Positions 58,371-64,000 of a stretch of DNA of 64,000 bases are shown piece after piece (within the stretch, counting starts at the first letter, position 1; the number at the start of each line of letters is the position of its first letter). The position numbers and the translations under genes were made by a program. The DNA lies in NCBI GenBank assembly GCA_900104855.1, contig FNSS01000001.1, positions 8,007,001-8,071,000 of the forward strand, given 5' to 3'. The DNA comes from Rhizobiales bacterium GAS188 (GTDB lineage: Bacteria; Pseudomonadota; Alphaproteobacteria; Rhizobiales; Beijerinckiaceae). The notes beneath the pieces are model-generated. The model did not search any database and was not told where the DNA came from. It worked only from the letters and a program-made list of their open reading frames with translations.

Positions 58371-59645
58371 TTACGACTTCAAACGCTCTTCCGACTCGCG
58401 TTCTGAGACTGACAGGATCGCCTTCCCGATCAAGGAGGTCTCCGCTTCCACACAATCGGCATAGATTTCCGCTCGCACGCGATGAACCTCCTTATTGTCC
58501 GGCGAGGCTGCTGCGGCGAATTCGATCACATGGGCGGCGAGCTGCGTCCGGCCCGTTCTGGCAAGTGCTTCCGCGCGCCGCGTCAACGCTCCGACACCGC
58601 CGGCAAGCATGGCGATCTCCTCGCCCAGTTCACGCTCGGCAGCGGGCTTCAGATGGGCCGGATTCCCGTCAAACCAGCCTGCGTACTGGTGCCAGATGCT
58701 TCGCACGACAAACGCGGGATCGTCGTATTTCGGCAGCAGATAGGGTTTGGCGAGGAGTTCTTGGGGCGCATGGACTTGTTGGAGGACCGAATTCAGGGTG
58801 TGCCCCTTGCTCATGAGTTCGAGCGCCTGCTTGACCAGGCTTTCCAACGCGCTAGCCCCGTCATCCAGCATCCGAGCCACGCGCGCGGCACCAGAAATCA
58901 CGGGCCCGTGGCCTGGCACCAATAGTCGGGGACCGAGTGCCTGCATCCGCCGGAGCGCCGAAGCCCAGTCCGGCGCGAACCGCTGGACCTTGCGAGGGTT
59001 GCCGGCATTCGGGAACACCCAGATGACGAAGTCGCCGCTGATCAAAATCTGCTTCCGGGGAAGAAAGACATAAGTCGCGTCGTCGGTTTCTCCGCGTCCA
59101 TGAGCCAGATCGAGGCGGAGCCCGCCGACAGTAAGGCTATGTTCCTCGTCGTAGACTGCGTCCGGGCGTCGATGCTCTCCGGGAAAAACGTAACCGGGCG
59201 TGTTGAACTGCCGCCCCATGATGAGACTGTTGAGGTCCTGCGACTGGTCATAGCGCCGGAAACGATCCAGGACGTTCCGGTGCGCAACAATTCGCGGGCG
59301 CGCAACACCATTTGCATCTGCCTCCTCGTCCAAAAGCCGAGCGCCCCAAGTGTGATCGATGTGGCCGTGCGTGTAGATGACGGTGTTGATCGGGCTCTTG
59401 TCCCAGCGGCGGATCACACCGAGCGTGTCCTTCGCGCTCTCTCGGCTGCCGGTGTCCACCAGAACCAACCCGTCACCCGTCCGAATCGCGGTGACGTTCC
59501 CGAAGAGGTAGCTGGTCGAGACGACGATCATGTCGTCTGAAATTGCGTTGGCCGAGCCATCGGCAATCGCTGCGCTCCATTCCTCCATCGCGGCTTCGCC
59601 GCTCCAGAGCCGTTCGAAGAGGCGGTCGATGTCCGTCTCGCTCAT
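58371..59645 (-). CDS. Metallo-beta-lactamase-fold hydrolase, alkyl sulfatase-like
   Basis: A 424-residue enzyme. The zinc motif HxHxDH is seen in VIYTHGHIDHTWGARLLDEE (about residue 92), with further ligands in LAHGRGETDDATYVFLP and GHGPVISG. The C-terminal half is like the alkyl sulfatase dimerisation domain (LAKPYLLPKYDDPAFVVRSI, WHQYAGWFDGNPAHLKP). An SDS-like sulfatase or related hydrolase is likely; specificity is unknown. Starts at ATG 59645. Co-directional with the WYL regulator. Composition is slightly less GC-rich than the flanks. Confidence 0.87.
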   Translation of the reverse strand: MSETDIDRLFERLWSGEAAMEEWSAAIADGSANAISDDMIVVSTSYLFGNVTAIRTGDGLVLVDTGSRESAKDTLGVIRRWDKSPINTVIYTHGHIDHTWGARLLDEEADANGVARPRIVAHRNVLDRFRRYDQSQDLNSLIMGRQFNTPGYVFPGEHRRPDAVYDEEHSLTVGGLRLDLAHGRGETDDATYVFLPRKQILISGDFVIWVFPNAGNPRKVQRFAPDWASALRRMQALGPRLLVPGHGPVISGAARVARMLDDGASALESLVKQALELMSKGHTLNSVLQQVHAPQELLAKPYLLPKYDDPAFVVRSIWHQYAGWFDGNPAHLKPAAERELGEEIAMLAGGVGALTRRAEALARTGRTQLAAHVIEFAAAASPDNKEVHRVRAEIYADCVEAETSLIGKAILSVSERESEERLKS

Positions 59646-59794
59646 GTGCTGTCCCCTTATGTCGAGGCGACTTTACAATAGCGCTCCTGCCAGCGTGGTG
59701 TCAGGAGAATGTCAGGGGCGTTCCGGGTTGCATAACAAGCCCGGTCGGTGGCCGGGATGCGGTGAGGTCAGAGCGTCATTCCACGACAGGGACG

Positions 59795-61156
59795 TCAGGG
59801 CGCGCGGGAGAGGGCCTCCGCGAGACCGCGCCTTGCCGCCTTCGGACGCATGGCCTGATCATAGATCGTCGGTCGCGGGCACGGAGGCTCGCTGACGCAG
59901 TTGGCCCAACGGCCGAGCGAAGGATAGACGGCCGAAGGCGAGCCGTTTTCCCGCAGCCAGGAATATTTGTCAGAGAGGTCCCAATTCGAGACCATGGTGA
60001 CGGCCGGCACCTGCAGCGCCGCCGCAACGAAGGAGCGCATATAATCGGCGACCAGCCTGTCGCGTTGCGCGGTCTCGCGCATGGAGCAGTCGTTGACGTC
60101 GAGCTCGGTGAGATAGATCTCGACACCCCGCGCCGAAAGATCCTTCAGGAAGGCGACGAAGGGGCGCCAATCCGGCTGATGCGGATCGCTCATCCATTGC
60201 GGCATGAGATGGCATTCGAGGCCGACCGCATCCACCTTCCGGCCGGAGCGCTGCAGCACCTCGACGAGGCGCAACATGGCGGGCCGGACGATCGGCCCGA
60301 AGCGATCATTGTCGCAATTCGTCTCATTGACGAAGAGAGCGGTGGACGATGAGCTGTCGAAGCGCTCGGCCAGCTCGAAAGCCCGGCCGATATAGCCCGG
60401 CACGCCATCGGCTTCCAGGCCGAAGGCATCGAGCCACAGGCCCTTGCGCCATCCCGGCCGTCCGCCGCTCGCAGCCCAAGGATCGAAGGGCTCGTTGACG
60501 AGCCCGCACCAGCGCATCACTTTTCGGCCGGCCTTCGCCGAGAGGTCGTCGAAATGCGAAAAGACGCTCCGGAAATGGGCTTCGTAACCCCCCTTGAGCA
60601 TATCCTGCCAGCCGGTCGCCCGCGCGCCCGCGATAGTGGTGAGCCAATCCGGCAGCCAATCGTTCCAAGCCAGGCAATCGCCCCGCACCGGGATGCCGAG
60701 CTTCGCGGCGATCGCGACGATGTCGTCGCACTCGTACCAGGTGTGGAAGATCTTCCCGTCCGCCTTCCCTTCGAAGCTCATCGATTGCGGATGAAGGTTT
60801 CCGAACTTCAGGCCGCTGCCGACCACCAGGAATTGCGGCTTTTCGGCAGCGATCGCATCGACCAGCGCCTGGTCATAAATGCCTGGAGCTTCGAGCTTCA
60901 CGCCCCAGGCCACGCGGCTGCTGATGGCGCCGAGCGCCACCGCGGAAGAAAACGGCCGCTCCGACGCTTCGGTCGCGTCGCTGCAGAAGCTCGCGCCCTG
61001 CGCCGCAGCGGGAGCCAGTCCCAGGCCGGCAAGCCCCGCGAGGCAGGCGCGGCGCGTGGGCCGCCGCCGGCCTCCGCGAGCTTCGCCGGCCGCTTCTCCA
61101 CCCATCACCTCGTGAATGACGTCACCTCCCGATTGCACGCCAGGAACGGCCATCAT
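59795..61156 (-). CDS. GH10 endo-beta-1,4-xylanase-like glycosidase, Tat exported
   Basis: A 453-residue secreted glycosidase. The N-terminus carries a twin-arginine signal (RRPTRRACLAGLAGLGLAPA). The GH10 barrel has VRGDCLAWNDWLPDWL (substrate histidine region replaced), MRWCGLVNEPFDPWA (acid/base Glu in NEP) and VEIYLTELDVNDCS (nucleophile Glu in TELD). In a polysaccharide locus, such enzymes usually trim the secreted polymer rather than plant xylan. It is divergent from the GT-C gene. Confidence 0.9.
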   Translation of the reverse strand: MMAVPGVQSGGDVIHEVMGGEAAGEARGGRRRPTRRACLAGLAGLGLAPAAAQGASFCSDATEASERPFSSAVALGAISSRVAWGVKLEAPGIYDQALVDAIAAEKPQFLVVGSGLKFGNLHPQSMSFEGKADGKIFHTWYECDDIVAIAAKLGIPVRGDCLAWNDWLPDWLTTIAGARATGWQDMLKGGYEAHFRSVFSHFDDLSAKAGRKVMRWCGLVNEPFDPWAASGGRPGWRKGLWLDAFGLEADGVPGYIGRAFELAERFDSSSSTALFVNETNCDNDRFGPIVRPAMLRLVEVLQRSGRKVDAVGLECHLMPQWMSDPHQPDWRPFVAFLKDLSARGVEIYLTELDVNDCSMRETAQRDRLVADYMRSFVAAALQVPAVTMVSNWDLSDKYSWLRENGSPSAVYPSLGRWANCVSEPPCPRPTIYDQAMRPKAARRGLAEALSRAP

Positions 61157-61288
61157 TGGCCCGAAGATAGCATGGGAACCAACACGCCCGCTAACCTTAC
61201 CGAAAGCTTAGCATTTGGCCGCCGACGCAAATGCGGTAGACGGTCTTGCCCAATCCGACAGCCATCTGTCGCGCGCGCCAAAGGCCCC

Positions 61289-62881
61289 ATGATGAGCACT
61301 GCCGTCGAAAGCGACGATCGATCGCTGGCATTGGATGCGAGGTCGTCCTCGATCTTTGCATGCCTGCTGTTCGGCGCCGTCATCTGCCTGCGGCTGGCGA
61401 TCCAATATTTCCAGAACGGCGATGTCTATCTCGAAGACGATGCCTATTACTATACAGTCATTGCCCGCAATATCGCGCAATCGGGGATCAGCAGCTTCGA
61501 TGGTCAGACGCTCACCAATGGCTACCATCCGCTGTGGCTGTTGCTGCTGGTCGCCCAGGACCACCTCGTCGGCAGCTCGCCCTATGCGACGATCCTGATC
61601 GAGCTCGCCCTGACCATTGCGGGGCTATGGTTCTTCCTCGCCTCCTTCAGCACGAGCTCCGCGCTGTTCAAGATCGCCTTCGCGATGATCTACACCGTGC
61701 TCTTATGGCCGATGACGGCAAAGGGGATGGAAGTCTCGCTCCTGATCTTCTCGCTCGGTCTGTTCACGCGCGTGGCGGTCGCCCAATTCAGGGGCGGCGA
61801 TCATGGCGTCACGCTCGGGATCGCGACTATCTTGTGCATCGGCGCGCGTCTCGACGCCGCGGTCTTCGTCATCCCGACGCTGCTCCTCGTCTCACGCAGC
61901 CTTCGGCAGGCGCTGATCCCCGTCACGCTCGTCGGGGTCGCCGGCGCCGTCTATGCGGGTGCCAATCTGTGGCTGTTCGGCGTGCCCTTTCCGATATCCG
62001 GCGCCATCAAATCGCTCGGCGGATTGCAATGGAACGAAGCCCTGCTCGACCAGATGAGCGCCTATTGGCGCGGGGTCGGGGTGCTCAAGGGAAGCATCTC
62101 GTTCCTGAACTCCTTCCTGGGCCGGCCATTCGTGCTCTTCGTGCTCAGCGCGCTCGTGGTGCTGTTCACGAGACCGGGATGGAAATCCCGCCCGCTCTGC
62201 CTTGGCTTCCTGGCCGGCTTCGTCCTGTTCGCCGTCAAGCTCGTTGCGTTCTCCTCATGGGTCGTGTGGCCATGGTATGCCTTCCCCTCGATCATCGCAC
62301 TCACCGCGCTGTTCCATGCGATCGATGATGCCCTGCTTGCGGCGCCGATCGACTTGCATCCGCGCCGCGAGCTGATCGCGACCATCGCACTCGCCCTCCT
62401 CTTCGTCGGGCTGCAGCTGCGCCAGGGCTTGGCCAAAGCCGACAATTCCTTCGAAGCCGTCAATCTCGAAGCCGTCGCCAAGTTCGGCCCTGCGCTGCAT
62501 GGCGCGCGCGTCGCCATGGGAGACCGAGCGGGCTCATTTGCTTCCCATTATGCGGGGCCGGTGACGCAGCTCGAGGGGCTGGTCAACGACAAGGCCTATT
62601 TCGACCTCATCCAACAGCATGCCGATATCCGGCCTTTGCTCTGCCGCCGCGGCGTGCGCTACGTCCTGTCCTACCAGCGCGATCTCGGCCAATACGACAA
62701 GGTGAGCCTCACCATTCTGCGGCATCCGCTCACCCATTTTGCCGGGCCGGTCCTGACATTCCGGCGTTCGGACGAAGTCGGTCGCGTCTCCGATCTTTCG
62801 AAATACGACAACAGCGCCGAGGATGAAGGGGATAATTATCTCTATCTCTGGCGCCTCTCGGGTTGCGAAGCCGGCGGCTGA
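61289..62881 (+). CDS. GT-C-like polytopic membrane protein
   Basis: A 530-residue protein with about ten TM helices. The first periplasmic loop has the acidic motif VYLEDDAYYYTVIARNIAQ followed by TNGYHPLWLLLLV, typical of GT-C-fold glycosyltransferases that use lipid-linked sugar donors. The C-terminal ~120 residues are soluble and periplasmic. No family name is certain. ATG 61289 or 61292. It precedes the UbiA-type gene by about 100 bases, whose product could make its lipid-linked donor. Confidence 0.75.
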   Translation: MMSTAVESDDRSLALDARSSSIFACLLFGAVICLRLAIQYFQNGDVYLEDDAYYYTVIARNIAQSGISSFDGQTLTNGYHPLWLLLLVAQDHLVGSSPYATILIELALTIAGLWFFLASFSTSSALFKIAFAMIYTVLLWPMTAKGMEVSLLIFSLGLFTRVAVAQFRGGDHGVTLGIATILCIGARLDAAVFVIPTLLLVSRSLRQALIPVTLVGVAGAVYAGANLWLFGVPFPISGAIKSLGGLQWNEALLDQMSAYWRGVGVLKGSISFLNSFLGRPFVLFVLSALVVLFTRPGWKSRPLCLGFLAGFVLFAVKLVAFSSWVVWPWYAFPSIIALTALFHAIDDALLAAPIDLHPRRELIATIALALLFVGLQLRQGLAKADNSFEAVNLEAVAKFGPALHGARVAMGDRAGSFASHYAGPVTQLEGLVNDKAYFDLIQQHADIRPLLCRRGVRYVLSYQRDLGQYDKVSLTILRHPLTHFAGPVLTFRRSDEVGRVSDLSKYDNSAEDEGDNYLYLWRLSGCEAGG

Positions 62882-62986
62882 ATCGGACCCATATGAACGT
62901 CAGCGGCACCATGGTCGGGACCGCCCGCTGCCTACGCCCAGCCGCAGATACATTTTGGATACCCCAGGATGCTAAGCTCTGCTCCC

Positions 62987-64000
62987 ATGATCGAGGATCA
63001 AGTCGCTGCCGCCATTCCCCTGGTCGTCGATCTCGACGGCACGCTGATCCGTAGCGATCTGCTCGTCGAATCCTTTTTCCAGAGCTTCGGCGATGACTGG
63101 CTGGCGCCCGCCGCCCTCTTGCGGCCGCTCCTGCGCGGCAAGGCGCAGCTGAAGGCGGCCATCGCCGATCGCACCGAGATCGACCCCTCCGAGCTGCCTT
63201 ACGACGAAGCCGTGCTGGCCCGCATCCGCGCGGCGATCTCGCAAGGCCGAAAGGCCTACCTCGCTTCGGCCAGCCATGAGCGTTATGTGGCGGCGATCGC
63301 CGCTCATCTCGGGCTGTTCTCGGGCTGGTTCGCTTCGGACATGACCCGCAATCTGTCCGGCCCCGCCAAGGCGGCACGCCTGGTCGAGGCCTTCGGCCAG
63401 CATGGCTTCGACTATATCGGCAATGACGAGGCCGATCTCCCGGTCTGGGCGGCGGCGGCGACCCCGATCGGCATCAGGGTTGCGCCCGGCACGCGCCGGC
63501 GGCTGAGCCACATGGCGCCGCAGGCCGAGTTTCTGCCCTCCGAGCGGGCCTCGCTGACCGATTGGCTGAAGCTGATCCGCGTCCACCAATATGCGAAGAA
63601 CGCCCTGATATTCATTCCGCTGCTGACCGCGCAGAAATTCCAGGCAGCCTCCTTCCTGATCGCGCTCACGGCCTTCATCGCCTTCTCGCTCTGCGCCTCG
63701 GGCGTCTACATCCTCAACGATCTCGTCGATCTCGCGGCCGATCGCTGCCACCCGACGAAGAAGAACCGCCCGCTCGCGGCCGGCACCATCCCGCCTTTCG
63801 AGGGCATCGTCGCGGCCTGCCTGCTGCTCTGCAGCGCCGTGATCATCGGCGCGACGGTATCGCCTATGTTTCTCGGCGTTCTCGTCGCCTATTTCGCCCT
63901 GACGAGCGCCTACACATTTGCGCTCAAGCGCAAGATGCTCGTCGACGTCATCGTCCTGGCGATGCTCTACACCATCAGGGTCATCGGGGGCGCGGCCGCC
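62987..64000 (+). CDS. HAD-UbiA fusion prenyltransferase, 3' end outside window
   Basis: The visible 338 residues contain two domains. The first is a HAD-type phosphatase with VVDLDGTLIRSDLLVESFF (DxDGT, about residue 14) and GNDEADLPVWAAA. The second, from about residue 185, is a UbiA prenyltransferase with YILNDLVDLAADRCHP (NDxxDxxxD) and KNRPLAAGTI. This is the layout of decaprenyl-phosphate phosphoribosyltransferase-like enzymes, which attach a sugar phosphate to a polyprenyl carrier. ATG 62987 is used; an in-frame ATG at 62969 is also possible. The frame is open to the window's end. Confidence 0.87.
   Translation, partial: MIEDQVAAAIPLVVDLDGTLIRSDLLVESFFQSFGDDWLAPAALLRPLLRGKAQLKAAIADRTEIDPSELPYDEAVLARIRAAISQGRKAYLASASHERYVAAIAAHLGLFSGWFASDMTRNLSGPAKAARLVEAFGQHGFDYIGNDEADLPVWAAAATPIGIRVAPGTRRRLSHMAPQAEFLPSERASLTDWLKLIRVHQYAKNALIFIPLLTAQKFQAASFLIALTAFIAFSLCASGVYILNDLVDLAADRCHPTKKNRPLAAGTIPPFEGIVAACLLLCSAVIIGATVSPMFLGVLVAYFALTSAYTFALKRKMLVDVIVLAMLYTIRVIGGAAA

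Overview
The base composition (GC-rich throughout, roughly 65% by eye), the Rhizobiales-type envelope gene order and a Rhizobiales-type extragenic palindrome all point to an alphaproteobacterium of the order Hyphomicrobiales. I cannot place it to genus. The window looks chromosomal. It opens inside a LysR regulator and ends inside a UbiA-type prenyltransferase. I see no rRNA, tRNA, CRISPR array, transposase or integrase.

Region 1 (1-11.5 kb) is mixed housekeeping and accessory DNA: enolase, a rhodanese, a membrane diguanylate cyclase, the broken tail of an ABC exporter, a DoxX-VOC pair divergent from a LysR regulator (like Bacillus CatD/CatE), a UbiH-type monooxygenase, and a translationally coupled operon of two paralogous antitoxins, a ParE toxin and a GNAT acetyltransferase. 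Region 2 (11.5-29.9 kb) holds comEC, gltX, gltA and the long minus-strand envelope operon pyrH-frr-uppS-cdsA-rseP-bamA-lpxD-fabZ-lpxA-lpxI-lpxB, with mazG beyond it. The usual dxr between cdsA and rseP is absent.

Region 3 (30-39 kb) holds an MHS-type transporter and the two methylcrotonyl-CoA carboxylase subunits of leucine breakdown. The subunit genes are about 2.8 kb apart because an AT-richer insert lies between them. The insert carries a tail-to-tail pair: a TcmP-like methyltransferase-fold protein and its Gp37/Gp68 (DUF5131) partner with a CX6CX2C motif. A cytochrome b561 gene with a one-base frameshift follows. This insert is the best candidate here for an undescribed system. Region 4 (39-47 kb) has a 32-residue membrane protein, a VOC/CGNR divergent pair with twin operators, lolD-lolE, proS, a likely structured small RNA with its own terminator, and a LivK-type binding protein.

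Region 5 (46-50 kb) is a PadR regulator with a His-rich N-terminus, divergent from a NitT/TauT-like ABC transporter (fused double permease plus ATPase) that has no binding protein beside it. Region 6 (50-64 kb) looks like a surface-polysaccharide locus: CelD-like acyltransferase, JmjC/cupin-like protein, priming sugar transferase, Wzz/tyrosine-kinase-like co-polymerase, GH10 glycosidase, GT-C-like membrane protein and a HAD-UbiA fusion. A WYL regulator and metallo-beta-lactamase pair interrupts it.
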